Origin: Apteryx mantelli
Taxonomy: Eukaryota; Chordata; Aves; Apterygiformes; Apterygidae
DNA: 64,000 nucleotides
Direction: 5' to 3'
Assembly: GCF_036417845.1 (NCBI RefSeq)
Contig: NC_090020.1
Location: 40,098,425 to 40,162,424, forward strand
Both the position numbers and the translations under genes were made by a program. Below are positions 12,606 through 26,379 of this stretch, piece by piece (position 1 is the first letter of the stretch; each line of letters starts with the position of its first letter). The notes below the pieces were generated by a model. The model worked only from the letters and a program-made list of their open reading frames with translations, was not told where the DNA came from and did no database searches.

Positions 12606-14153
12606 TCTAGCACAGAGGCAGTCATAAATGGGATGCACACATGCCTTTTTTCTCTCAGTTATACCCCAGGTTCTCCCTTCATTCCTTCAGTATTGGCCTC
12701 TGAAGGCTTCTTGTAATCCCGGACCCTAATTTCATTTTTGGGCTCCCCGAAGCTCCTTACTCGTCTCTTTCTGACCCTCACATCCATCATACTATTTGGA
12801 AGTTCAGCCACCATCTCCACGGTGCAGAGTCATAAATCTACCTTTTTATTCCAGACCTAACTGCCTTCCAAATTAAGCTCTCAGCATGTCACTTTGACCT
12901 CCTGTGGATAACTGTCAAATTAAGCTCAAAATGGCTACATCTTCTTCCCAAGACATTTCTGCTATTTTCTTACTCTATCACTACGTGCAACAGTATCATC
13001 TGTATTCATATCACATAGGTGTCATCCTCAGCTTGGATTTCTCTTTGGCTACAAACATCAGGACTATGCCTAACGTCTTTCAGACTTTTTCCACATAACA
13101 CCTCTAAATATACCCTTTTGCACCTGCCTATACAACTAAAACTTTTGTCCAGGTGGCCCTAGTCATCTATCTTGATTATTGGGGCATTCTTTTCTTTGGG
13201 ATTCACAAAAGAAATCTCACCATATTTGTGTGTTCGAAATACTATGCTTGCAAAGGTCATATCTCTGGCTCACTGAGCAAAAGAAGCAATGCTTCGCTTT
13301 AGAGCATAGCCTCTCCCACCACATAAGTGACCTTCTGTAGCTGTTCACAGCTTATCCTTACCCTGTTTAGCTATCATCTCTCACTCAGCTTCGAGCGGTT
13401 GAACTCCACCTCCAGCTCATGATAACCTCATTCATGAATCATTTGGTGAATCTTCATACAAGCGGTTTCAAGCTTTCCCCCAGGATCTCCTTCAGGCTTG
13501 GGAGAAATTTCTAGTAAAACCCCAAAACTACCTCATAATCTTCCTTCAAACAATTCCTTAAATGGAAAGCTGGATAACGCTTAGCCTGTAGGTGCATCCA
13601 ACCCATTAGCTGCTATTTTTAGCTGCACCACTTCCTTGTTGTCTTTTGTTCCCAGTCCTCCTGGTAGACCAGATTGCGAACTGGCCAGAAACCAAATCTG
13701 TGCTTTGTATCTTTATGAAGGGCTCAGCACAGGCAAATCTCAGTTCATGTGTAGCCCCTAGAAGCTGCGGTAATACAGAGCCACAAAACAGCAGTTGCAA
13801 TACACAGCATGACAATACTGACCATAAACTCTTCTAACAGAAAATACCTGCATTTTGAATGCTGCCAAGGTCTTCCTCACAGCTTTAAAGTTTCTCGCCG
13901 GAAATCCTGTTACAGGCCTAAGTAGAACAGGGTGGCATTCAGGTCACTCTGTGTTAGACATTTCCAGTGTAGACATCTCCATCTGCAGTAGCTGTCTAGA
14001 CTTCCTCTATGGACACCAGAGGAACGAACACTTCTCAGTTCACACAATTCATCTCATCCAAAATAGACCTCTATGACAGATGTGAATCATGCCCGAGCTG
14101 GGCTTATTTCTTCCTATTGATTATTAAGAAGACTGGACTAGCAGTGCAGAAGC

Positions 14154-14176
14154 AGACATCTGCAATGCAGATGTCT
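14154..14176. promoter_or_regulatory. Palindromic double E-box
   Basis: agacatctgca and tgcagatgtct are perfect reverse complements separated by a single A. Inside are two E-boxes, CATCTG (14157-14162) and CAGATG (14168-14173), exactly 5 bases apart. Paired E-boxes at 5-bp spacing are the arrangement described for TWIST-type bHLH dimers, so this could be a bHLH-bound enhancer site. Activity is inferred only from the pattern. Confidence 0.35.
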
Positions 14177-17100
14177 AAAATTACGTGATGTAAATCCCAG
14201 TCCTGTTAAAGTATCTGGAGACACACGGCTGGGTACTTTTCTCAGAACATTTCAAATTGAGTTGTCCCTTAAGGTGTTCTAAGCACAAAACTAATACCAA
14301 GAACTTGTATAAAAGGCAAGTTTGCCTTTCATCAGGCACAGCAAAAGGAACATAATGGTTATTTTCTATTCTACAAAAGAAATAGCAGCTGCTCATTTCT
14401 GATATTAGAATATACACTGATCTATAGTTTCAGCTGGCACAAGAATAATGGGAGCTTAAGTCTTGCATTTTCCTTAATCTTAATTTAGTTTTAATTCATT
14501 TTAGAGTTTATTCACCACCATCCCCTTTGCCAAGGTCCTTGTACTTGACCTGAAACTAACCTTTAGACAAATGTAGAAGCAAAGACAGCTCTGAAACACT
14601 ATCTGTATGTTCTTTTGTCTTGGGAAATGTAAATTAGGGCATTGGGTGAATAACACAGCTTGGCTTTGTGTTGTGAAATGTAATTCTGGGGCTATGGCAG
14701 GGTCAGGATTTATGAAGCTATCAGGACTGGAGTGGGCAGGATGCCAGCTTACACCTGCAGCACCATTTTTGCTGCTTTTCAGACAAGAAACTGTGGAGTA
14801 AAGAACACTGGTTTGTGAGCTGACATCATTTAACGGAACAGCAGGCACCCCTCTGAGATGGGTAAGAAATGTGCAGACTGCAGAAGGAAACACCAAAAAT
14901 AAAAAGCACAGGAACTGCAAACCTGAGCTTGCCAATACCTTAGAGATTGTATAATTTTAAATAATAAATGTCTTTGAATAGAAGCACAGGTAATAAAACA
15001 ATCTGGGGTAACCACTAAAAAAGTAACTATTTAGACATGAACAACAGGGAAAGAGGAGGAACTATAATAAGGAATAAAACAAAGAAATTAAAAGCTTCTT
15101 ACGCCAAGGACATCTCTTGAAAAACCCAACAGCTTATTTTTAACCCAAGAGACTAACCCCCAAAAATATAATGCCTTCTTTTTACTGCTAACATGTTCTG
15201 TCAAAAAAACCCTAAATAAATAAAAGCATGAGCATGATGTAGGCATCTCTGCTTCAGCTCCCAGGTTTATCTCACAGCCCATCACACTTTTCTCCTTCTT
15301 GCTTACTCACAGCTCACTGGCTGGGTCACACAATCTCTGATTTCTGCCACTACTGGGGAAAGCACAGTAACTTTCATATGAATCAAATATACAAAGGAAC
15401 ACAGAGAAAAGATTATGTTTTTCTAGGGATCTGCATTTGTTGTGTACACTCTGCATTGCCTTTGTTGTTATTAAATGGAGCTAGCATACTAGCATGGCAG
15501 ATATCTGACAAACCATTTGCAACAAAACTTATTTATGGAAAGCGGTCCTTTTGTGTTCAGGCTATATCTGAGTAGTTATAATTTACTCGAACATATTCAA
15601 TATACAAGCTTTATACAAGATATCTTTGTACAACTTCTCTGTTGATCAGATGCAAATATTCAACACTTCCGCTGAACATGGGTGCCTGGTCAAATAGAAT
15701 TATTTCTAGTTTTCACTTTATGAATATATTTTCACTTTACACGTGTTAAACTGTACTCTCTTTAAGTGCTAGAGTCTTTGCTTTTCTTAAATATTTTTGC
15801 TCAGTCACAGAACACAAAAGGGACTGTGCACATAGTCAAAGAAGCCTTAAAAATAACTGCTTGTGTATATTTTGTTGCAATCACATAGCTATTTGAAGAA
15901 CTTTTCTTCAATAGTGTAAATTTGTATATTAGAAAAGTTGAATTACATCAAATTTTCACTGGACTGAGAGAGGTCGGAATATGGTCCATATTTTATCATG
16001 TAACCCATAACGAGGAAGAACAGTGATTCATAAACTCAAAGTTAATGTAAAAATGTATGACAAAATACTATAATTACCCAGTTGCGCCTTTGCTTCTGTG
16101 CTAGGACCAGTTAGAAATGTCAGATTCTCCTCTGTTTAGGAAGCAGAGAAGCTCAGTATATCCCTCTACCCTATCAAACATACTCTTGCTCATAACAGAC
16201 AGCTGTCAGGCACACAAAGGGCTGGCTACTCAGCTAGAACAAATTAGATTAATACCATGAACTTCAAAATCCAAAGGCTGTGGGATTTTCGGATACCAGG
16301 ATTTTGGTACTGAGCCATTTCTACATTATATTTTGAACTTCTATTGAACCTTGGTGCAAAGCCTTTTTTGTCTTTACAGAATCCATAACTCCACCCATGA
16401 GTTCTCCTAAGGACTCAGGGTACTCTCAGCTCTCTTTATCTGGGCTTGTATTTTTTTTTGTTCTATACAGAACTTGGCTTCCAAATGATAAAGTTGGTAT
16501 TCAATAGCAAGATCTTGAACTTTCTCAGCCATTCGAGTGCAAAATTTTAATAAAATCTGAACAGGAAAACAGATAGCACAGAAATGGTTATTAAAATGTT
16601 TTCATTTGAAATAAAATGATCTAAATAACGTGTTAGTTCCATCTGGCAAGTTGAGGTTTCTGTTGGCACACAGAAAATTCAGCATGTCAGTCCCGGCATT
16701 GCATTTCTCACTGGAAGCTTGACAACATCAGTGCCTCCACTGAAGTAAAGAGCAATACAAGAGGCAAAATAATTGGATGAAACTCATCTCATTACTTATG
16801 CTTTAAAAAAATCAGGTCTTTACCACCACGCAATACTCAGAAAGAAGCACAAAAGATTTAGGAGGGAAGTATATGTTTAAACTTAGACTTCAAAATAAAT
16901 AGGAGAGCATACTTAAACTCTGGGGACTGGATTACTACTACATATTTTCATTGCTTGCAGCCCTAACTAGACGATAGGTGTGAAAATGACAATTAAGTTG
17001 AAAAGTCTATGTAGCACATCAGTGTATGAACTTCAGTCTTTTTCCCCCTATTTACATCTAAATTTAAAATTAATACAAGAACATTTTGCATCTAATGCTT

Positions 17101-18536
17101 GACAGATCCTATTATGATTTCTTCCTCCTGTTCAGTATATTTCTTTACTGTGCCTGCAGCAGAAAAGGGCAAGGAATTAATCAGAATGTCAAAAGAGTTG
17201 GGTTACACAGTATGTAGAAAGCACTTCAGCTACATTATTTGCACAATTTCTGTAGGGAGTTGTGAAATAGAGGTCTTAAATTTAACGTGTCTGGCCTACT
17301 TCCACCTGGATTCAGTTCAAACCCATTGCCTCCAGCTTGCTGAATACAGAGGGGGAAATCAGTCATTATATTAAGAACTGATGGCAAATGATTCCAATTC
17401 GCATTTTTCAGCTCGTATGTTTTTTAACCTGGAGCAACACCAAATTGAAAAATTCTGCAATTCCGCAAGCTGGGCATAAAAGCTGCGTTGCAGACTAAAT
17501 ACATTTCCAGTGCTATGCAGTCAACAAGAGGATTTTTCTTCAGCATTTCTCCACTTGCTATGCTACCCGCTGAAGTTACAAGGTGCGCTATATCATTAAC
17601 CCTCGTTCTGTTCTTTCTCTCCTTGCTACCAGTCAGTGTCAAAGCTGCTTAGCTGCTGTGATCTACAGTTTAGCGCTGACCCAACTTCAATATGTTTAGA
17701 AATGCCTGATGTAGATTTAAAGGCTATTTGCTGCAAAGATAAAAAAGTACCACTGAAATTAACCTGCTGCACTTTCTGATTTGAAGTGTGCGTTTCAGTT
17801 CTGTGATACTGAAAGGAGCTGTTTTCTTTCTTTCCATTCTCCATCAAAAATTCTGAGTGGTCGCTCAGACATTATTCTAGTCTAAGTAATAAAGAGCTGA
17901 TATACATTCTTCACCTAATTTTTTGAGCAAACTCTGGCAATTTCTAGTGTTTATGGACATGAAGGAAAATTTTACTGGAGGGAGTCTCATATGCTATAGA
18001 CAGGAAACTTGCCAACCCTGAACTCTGCTACTGATGTCATTTTAATCTGGGGACCCTAGTGGCCATATAATACTAGATGTGTTGAAATGTGTATTGATTT
18101 TGTGATGCTGACAAATGTCAATTTACAAGTTACAGGAAAAGATTTTAATCATGTCACAAGACAACAGATCCAAAACAAGCTTCCATTATATAATAAATGT
18201 GGAAACTTGATCCAGTAAACTCTAATTGCTGATTATTTTTCTTATTTTGAATCAATACAGTTTGAACAAAGTACAAATTCTACTCTTGTAAGAATTTAGT
18301 GCACACCCTGGGTCACTACTTTATCCCCATAAAGTATTTCTACATTTAGTGGCAGTGAAAAGGGAACAGATTTAATGTGAGCTTGTCTTTCACAGGAAAT
18401 AGAAGTTAACAAAAAATACTGGGACAAATGCATTCCTGCGATAGCACCACTCAAATCATTGCAATTTTGCCTGAAGGGTCTCATGAAGTTCTTTGAACAT
18501 TATGGCTAGCTGACCAAGCTGGTAGTTTGTTTCAGC

Positions 18537-18557
18537 TTTTTTTTTTTTTTTTTTTTT
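18537..18557. repeat. T21 homopolymer
   Basis: Twenty-one consecutive T, the longest homopolymer here. It could be the poly(A) trace of a minus-strand insertion, but no processed gene copy is recognisable to its right beyond the MIR-like relic at 18671. Confidence 0.95.
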
Positions 18558-18670
18558 GTATTTCTGTGAAGAATTACATACGTTCAGAGAATTTTGGTAA
18601 ATAAGTATGCAAACATCAGTGTAATCCCTTTTATCAATAGATTGCAGCATGCGAAGGAAGATCTTAGCAT

Positions 18671-18768
18671 CCATTGAGGAAAACTGGGAGAGGGAAAAGT
18701 GGAAAGAAGGATGAAGAGATTTGCTCAAGATCATCAAGTGAGCCAGTGACAAAGTTAGGAATAGAAAA
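18671..18768 (-). mobile_element. MIR-like SINE relic (core region)
   Basis: The plus strand carries ttgaggaaaactgggag, then ttgctcaagatcatcaag, then agccagtgacaaagttagga. This is the order of the reverse complement of a MIR or MIR-like core (gaggaaactgag ... cttgctcaaggtcac ... agccgggattcgaac). The element therefore lies on the minus strand with its tail towards the T21 run at 18537. It is heavily mutated and lacks a clear tRNA head. It could equally be another CORE-type SINE of amniotes. Confidence 0.55.
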
Positions 18769-20671
18769 AAGGATTGAATAGTGACAAAGAAAGTTATCTT
18801 GACTAGACTTTCATAGCTTCATGTTGAATGGAAAGTTTTTACCTACTATTCCATCGTGAAAAACCTGCTGAAAGGCACTTGATCAAGGAGAGCAGAGGGT
18901 CAACATTCTTGTCATGCCTCCTCCAACGGCCCTTATCTGGGCTAAAACTTCTGTCCAAGGAACAGTGAAGCCTGCGTGTGTGTTCACATATTGAGGTACC
19001 TCTTCAGTAAAGAAAGCCTAAAGAAATTCAAGGGTTACGTTTTAACAGGAGAAAAGAGAAAGATAAGGAAGACATACCTTACCACACACCTCACTGGAAA
19101 TGTCTGAAAAATGACGTGGATTTCAGCACAAAAACTCGTTCTTTAGAAACTGCATGCTTCTACACATGGTTTTCAATTTGTATCTGGCATGAAAAACTGA
19201 AAGGGGAAAGGTGGCTATTTTAGCCACTGATTACTTAGGACAAATACATGTTAGTGAGACAGCACGGAAAGCTCTACTTTTGTAGCAGAGAGGGGCTAGG
19301 AACTCAAATACAACAGCAAAACCCATTTCACGATGAAGAGTTCTCAGACAGAAAACTAAGATTTGGTTCGGGGCAAAATCAGAGTGTTCTATTTCTAAAT
19401 CTGATCCAGATACAGCCCAAAATGATGGACAAGAACTGGCTGCAGGTCTAATGCCTGGCTCAGTTAGGCTGGATGCAGAATGCTTCTAGCATAGCCTAGC
19501 CTTAATGCAATTTAAAAGCTCTATCCTGAATTTATCATTAGAGCAGTCGCAAGAGGAAGGAGAAGCCATTGCCACAAGTGTCCCCAAATCATTTTGTTTC
19601 CATTGACAGGAGGTAAAACATACCCAAGAAGCAGTCACACAGTTTTGTGGAGTTGAAGGCTGTGAGGAAATTACATATACTGTGTGTTTATTATGTACAG
19701 TGGTCACTACTTACGTGTCAGATCCAGAATCCAGCCTCAGACACTGGCATAATTCCACCTCTGGTGACTCCTGATTAAAACGATGTCAGATAAGACTGTC
19801 ACTCAATACAGAGCATTAAAAGGAACAGAGAATATTAAATATTTCTATGAAGAAGCAACTCAGATTCTATCCTTGGCTAAATTAAAATGTTTTAGTTGTG
19901 AAAACTTTTTTTAATTTAAATTAATAAACTCTATTAAAAAACTATATAAAAACCTTTCTGTTAGAGCGCATAAAAGCCATAATCTTCCTCGAAATATATT
20001 TTAACTCTTCATTTTCTCAAGGTGATGTTACCTGTTATTGATAACCAAAACAATTAGATCCAACAATGTGTGTGTATTAATATATTTAGGTAGATAAACC
20101 TTTCTCTCTAGAGCTTACTATTTAGGGTCTCTGTTCTGAACTATGCACATATTTATTTTAACATCCATAAAGAATTCCACTGACTTAAAAGAAGACTTTA
20201 TTTGCAGAAGCACATGCATATTTTTTTCCCAGACAGTGCTTAAAAGAAGGTGATATGCTCTTGAAAATCTAAACATAAAATACATGTTATTTCACTTGAA
20301 GAGGATTTCTTAATTTCAGTATACACTAATTTCTTTCAAGTGTTTCAAATTCAGTAAGTTTCTAGGATGTCACCGGAAAGGCTACTTCTTCCATGAGATG
20401 GAGAGTTTATTGTGATATCCCATCTAAGGCATTTAGAACATACAATGACATGCTTGTTACTGAGGCCCAAAGATAAAGATATAGCTACACTTCCAATTAC
20501 TGGCGTGTTTTTGTTTCTGCCTCTATATATGCATTATCACTTTCATTAACTGGTTCAGCTCTTACTTTGAGCTCTCTAGCACCCAGGTATACAATGTTTA
20601 CCAAGTTTACCTCACTGCTTAAAAATCTTGCCTTCAAAGTGTTTGCACAAGTTTAACAGTTTGTGTTTTAG

Positions 20672-20937
20672 GAAGCAATTCCACATCTCCAGTTTCCACC
20701 TCATTTTATGCCTCAGTGAACAAGCTGGAAGAACAAGAGGCCAAATCCATTCCAGGAGTAATTCCATTCACTGAAGTTGACTTACGATACAGCAAGGCAT
20801 CTGGGAAAGAACTCATAAACAAAGTTTATGAAATGCATCCATGGAATAAATCTAAATTTTTTTTTTTAGGTGGTCTGAGCAGTTCCGGCTCAGACATCAG
20901 TCTTGACCATACACCACAAAAGCCAAAAATCTCCTAG
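20672..20937 (+). CDS. Candidate exon or open segment, function unknown
   Basis: After an acceptor (acagtttgtgttttag) the frame runs open for 87 codons to a TAG at 20935-20937. The first part, containing STSPVSTSFYASVNKLEEQE and AKSIPGVIPFTEVDLRYSKA, has a natural-looking mix of charged and polar residues. The second part passes through a T11 run (FFF) and looks random. The only donor near the change of character is weak (aaacaaa|gtttat, 20824). If it is an exon it probably ends near 20823 in phase 0, or the whole is a chance open frame. There is no AUG context worth noting, as the frame contains a GTG but no early ATG. No family is recognised. Confidence 0.2.
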
Positions 20938-23900
20938 GGAATTATTCCCTTTCAACTGTGCATGGAGATATTAACAGATGTTTGCATTCATTGCTCAGAT
21001 TAGAGCACTTCAGCAGTACCCTGGTGATTAAAACACATCAGGGCTATCTACTTACATTGTTTCTTACCACAACTACTAAAACTTTTTCTCTGCTAAAGTG
21101 TTCCCTTGAGCTTTTCAGAGGTTGCTGTCAGTTTGCTAAAAATGTACTTAAATAATTAGTCATACCTACTGTCCAATACATGCTTTTCTTTTGTTTTTAG
21201 CTTTGGCATAATTTCAGCACCTTGCTATTTGCATCAGACTGCATAAACAATCAAAAAGAAACAATTTATCTTCCAGAAACTAGAACTGCCGGCCTGCTCA
21301 TGTGCACTAAATGGTATTGTAAATAGAGTCAGCAAGCACCGTTATGACTTTTAAGCTCTCAAATGCACATTTCATAATTCACAGCAATATTTCAGCTATG
21401 GAACTAATAGCAACTTGCAATCTTGGAACAGAAAACTTGCTAAGTGGCATATCAAAAGCATATATCTTGGCACCGCAGTTTTGAAGTTCTGAGTGCCTGA
21501 AGCTGTGAAAAACTTTGAAAAGCAACATGCCCTGACATCTCATTCACTTTTTTCTCCTACTTAGATATAAAACATTATGTTATTTTCTGTTTGCCTTTAA
21601 TCTCATGCGATCTGTACCCACATGAAGCATATTAAATCTTTTTTAAATACACACAGAGTTAACCCAGACTTTGCATCCATCCTATTGTTCTTCTGTTGTG
21701 TTCAGTCTCTAAAGCTTCAGGTTTCTGTCTTTCATTGATGATGTTGGATAGCTGCCAAAGAAAATAGTACATGATCATACCTTTTCAGCATAAGAATAAA
21801 TTATGTCTATTTTTTTGTGTATATAAACATTTATACACACAAACCTGGATGCTAAGAAACGTCTTTTCTACTGCAACCTCTCCTTATTGATGAGAGCCAT
21901 GTATGTCTTTGAACTGATGACTACAATCACGGATGACCAAGGCATAAGGAAGTACTGCTGAATCTGACCTAAAAGAGTGGCAGACTCAGCTTCTAGAAAT
22001 GCAATTATCAAAAAGCTGCATAACTTTGATATGCTTGTTTGTTCTCCCTTTTCCAGCACACAATGTTGGAATAAAAAAATGATTACTTTACATAAAGCCT
22101 ATCAGTGCTTGCTGATCTCCAGTTAGACTGAAATGATATAAAAGCAATGACCAGCTTTATGTTTTACGCTTATAGAGTATGTAGCTTCAGGCTTGCTGAC
22201 TGGTACCTGAGGTCTGTAGATGTTACCACAAGAAAACAACCAAAAGTTTTAGGGGTAAACAAAATCAGTATCTTTTTGGCCAGGTGAGCATATGAGCATT
22301 TATACCATAAAAATTACTTGTGCTTAAAAGTTGTTTGGTGGTTATTGTATTTGTATTTTATATATTGAAGGCTTACACAGTTCTTGTAGATCAGAAGAGA
22401 ATGGGTAATTATATAATGCAACGTAAGTTTGCTAGTGGTTAAAAAAAAATCTATAGAAATCTGGCATGTTTATACTTTGAGCTGAGCTTCTGGCAATGAC
22501 TATTTCTGTGCTCACCTTGAGTAACATCTATAGAAACCAAGTAGGTACCTCTGTTGCCTGGAGCAATTTCACCAGGAATCAATGGATCTCATTATCTTTA
22601 CAAGTAATCCCATACAATACATGTGATAACACTACTCGCTCTCTCTTTTCCCTCCTCTGTCATTCTGAACATTCGTATGCCTCCTACTATTGCAGAGATT
22701 TTCAAGATGTAATAAACACATATTTACTATACCCCTAGAGATAAGGAAATTGTTTTGTCTCTATTCTGCACAGTAGAATTTGGATTAAAAATATATGGTA
22801 GTTCATGGAAGAACCAAGTTCACCTAAATACAAGTTCACTTGTCCCAAGGCTTCACGTTTACAGGGAGGAATTTAGAAAGGAAGGGATAGAAAAAAACTG
22901 AAGACAAGAAATTGCAAAAATAGGACTAATCAAAAATACATATAAAAGAATTTTACCTGTAAAAGCTTTATCGGTAGTACTACCTCATCTGGCAAAACCA
23001 AGGTACAGCAGTTTGACTAATAAAAATCAGCAAGCATATAACTCTACCCAATATTTTCTGGAACAATCTTTAAAGAAAAATTTGAGAAAACAAAACAAAA
23101 AGTCCATTTAACTTCCATTACAAATGTTAATTTCTGGTAGAAATACTGAAAAGTCCATTTTTGAGAAAAGTATTTTAGTTTAGGAGAAGCTAGCTTTCCT
23201 GAAAATGAAAAACCTTTCACTGCAATACAGAAAGTTTCTCTGCAAATGCATTTTGCATGGAAGATGGGTTGTTTGCATAAATGATATCTGCAATTAGAGA
23301 AATCATTTCTATGGCTGGGCAAAAAGAAATAGAATTCTGAAATTTGAAAATCTGGAATCATGCCTGAGACAAGAATGTATTTTACATTTACAGAATTCAG
23401 TGTTAGAAGAATTAAAGAGATCACTTACCCTGAACTTCTGCATAACTTTTTGTATAATAGACAAGAGACATTTTATGTGCCTAATGTTATATACTGAGCA
23501 CAATAACTTGGGCAAAAGACAAAAGTAGATGCAGACAAACCTAAGAGTCTCACACACATGCACTCCAGATCGGAAGGCATAAAACATTCCAGAAACTGGT
23601 TCCTTGCCTTAGCATGTCACCAGCCAGGCCAATACATCTTGCTGAGATACACACCGGGTGCATAAGCCTGGAGTTTATTCATCTGAACACAGTGTAGGGC
23701 TATCTCATGTCCCAGACCTTACGGGACCCCAACCTGGGACAGCTCAAGCCCATCTTTCAGCAGCTTGCCTGCTATAGGTGCCGGAGGTTTAAATCCAGCT
23801 CAGGTATATTTCATTAGCTATAGTCACATCTTTGAATTGCAGGAAGGCAAAAACCTATGAAAACCCCTTTTTACCTCAGTTTGACATCTGTCTCCAGACG

Positions 23901-26159
23901 CTTCAGAAGATAGCAGGACTCATCCCAGGAAACACGTTTTTCTGTTTGCAAGTCAGACAGAATAGCTCTTCCCCGGGACCCGAAGTTACTTTAACAGCAT
24001 TAGAGATAACAGCAAAACCTGCCACACCAAGGTACTTGGAAAATTAGATTAGGTTAGAGCTGTTGCTTTAACAATGGCAAAACCAATGTTGAGTGAACAG
24101 AGAGGATGTAAAGCAGATTTGCAGATACCACAGACAGAAGGATGACCCCAAGCTTTTTGTATAACTCTATTCACAGCCAGATTCCTCCCAGCACTCAGGG
24201 GACCCCATAGAAGTGCCTATTGCCATTTTTTCCTCTTTAATAAAATTTAAAGGGTTTTGTTACAGTTGAAATATACAGACTTTGGTATCTCATAATATAA
24301 TACATAGTAGCAAAATCAAAATGATAAATTCAAAACAAAATATTTTGGAATATTTTCCCTAAATTTCATCAATGAAACCAGACCAAATCAGCATTTTGGA
24401 TGGAATTTTTCTGATTATAAAGCTTTTTAGCAAGACCAGTTATGATGGTTGCTCTAGATTTACGACAGTGTAAAAGAAACAAAATATGGCTCAAAACATA
24501 GTTTGTTTCTTTTAAATTGTGAACATAGGAGTATAAAGTACTTGGCAGTGCTGCAATGCACTGGACTAGAAGCTCAAAATTCTCTCTGTTCTGTACAATA
24601 TGGGACAAAATGACCTGTTTCATCTATCACTAGTACCTGTTGGAAAGTTGATAGAAATAAGAAAGGAATTTATTATTATTGAAAATCTCTTAGTGCATTC
24701 TCAGAAGGAACCAAAAATATTAATTACAATCCAATTCTTCAGCCATTTCTAAAACAGAACTGTTGGATAGATTTTCAGCACAATAGCAAAATTTGGGTCT
24801 GAATTAGGTGGCTATTTAACATACATAATGGCACTTTCACAGGCCTTAGAAGATCAGGAACTTGCTGACAAAGCAAGACAGCTGGCTCTTGCCTCCACCC
24901 TCTTTTGTGAAGTTGCTACAATCTCAGCTCAGGCGTCCAGCTCTTATTTACCCTCATAATCCTAAAAAATGAGATCTTTGATGAAAACGATTAATATTTC
25001 AGCTTCTTTTATTCATCGTTCAAAGAAAAGATTTTGAAAACCATACTTTTCAAAGGACTGGTGGGATTTGTGGTGAAGGAAGCTCTCAGGTTATTGAACT
25101 TTAATGAGAACTTTGTTGAGTTTGTGATTCGGGGAAAATGACAATATTAGTACTAATAATATTAGATAACATTATTTATATTAATGCCTTCTGCCCAAGA
25201 AGAAAGCACACCTTGACAGTAAATCTGCAGAGAAGCTGTATTTTTGTTCTGCATTTGTATAGTGCCTGGCACAGTGAGGTTCAAATCCATGATGGGCTTC
25301 TTCAATGCTACAGTAATACAATAATGACGGATATCATACTTATTCAGTACTCTATATAAACATACACAACTTAAATGCGTTTATTTTGCAGGTATAGCAT
25401 TCCATGAAAAATGGGCACAGAAAACAAGAACATCCACAAGGCTGTAACTGGAAGTTTGTCCATCAAATCTTAATTTGCCTCATTGAATCCTACAGTGTCA
25501 GTGGTAACATTTCTCATATTTCAGGAGATTTGACAGTAGGCATTAAGAAACTCAGTCATCACCAGGAAGGCATAAAAACAAGTTTAATAAAATAGAACTA
25601 TTGAAGTATGCCTTCTTGGAAAGTATTTTATATCAACTCAGAGTCCCTTATACTGGGTAAGGATGTCTGAGTTGGTCAAATACAATGCAAATCTAAGAAA
25701 TACCTATAGTATGAAGAGACTAAGACTGCCCAAGACTTCCTCATTGCGTTTTGTCCACAAAAGAGATTTTGGATTTATCACTTGAGACAGAGGGCCCAGA
25801 CACGGGCAGAAAATATATAATTATGCATGAAATGTCACACTAAAAAATAAAAATAAAGTTTGGAAAGTCCTTAATAATCCAAGGGTTTACAGCAGATTGG
25901 TCACATCACTGTAATCAAGCTCATGGGATGCTTAGAAGATAATCTCACTTGATTTCTTCCGTGAGTTTTCCAGGTTGGTTCTTTTTGGAAGTCCTTACTA
26001 GAAAATGCCCTCTTGTGAATGCGAACAGAAAAGGCTGCAAATCTTCTGGATTTGTTTTCACTGTAAGATCATTAGCTGGATCTCACCAAATGCTTACCTT
26101 TTTTGCAGAGATAGCAATGCCATTGCAATGAACAGCCTCCTATAATTTTCTTCTTTCAG

Positions 26160-26180
26160 AGCGCCCACCTTACAAACTGA
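26160..26180 (+). CDS. Candidate 21-nt microexon
   Basis: A strong pyrimidine tract and acceptor (ataattttcttctttcag) is followed after 21 bases by a donor (ctga|gtaagc). In the phase 1 to phase 1 reading it would add RPPYKL plus split codons. One of the three readings would end in a stop. Frame-preserving microexons of 3-27 nt are typical of neuronal genes, but no known microexon is recognised and the canonical UGC element between tract and acceptor is absent. It lies 200 bases upstream of a GC-rich patch. Treat as a splice-signal observation, not a proven exon. Confidence 0.15.
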   Translation, partial: SAHLTN

Positions 26181-26379
26181 GTAAGCTCACTGGCTCTGCT
26201 CCTTTGCTTTTAGTTATACAGGGAAGTTCTCTCTTCCCATCACACAAAACCCACACAAAAACTCTCTTTCCACAAAACCTAGCTGAAGATTTCCTCTATC
26301 TTTTGCTAGATAGTTGTGTTACAATTGATCTCCTCAATAAATCCATTGATGATTGCAACACCCAAAAAGCTTCAGGTTA

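Larger units (their letters stand above)
9580..18670. other. Non-coding stretch, no gene seen
   Basis: Featureless AT-rich DNA except for the 26-bp duplication at 12554 and the double E-box at 14154. The 149-codon plus-strand frame at 12267-12716 and the 144-codon minus-strand frame at 14501-14935 have random composition, lack supporting splice or start context and match nothing I know. Confidence 0.65.

Noticed and set aside
12267-12716. 149-codon plus-strand open frame
   Set aside because: It includes the 26-bp tandem duplication, has random composition and no known domain.
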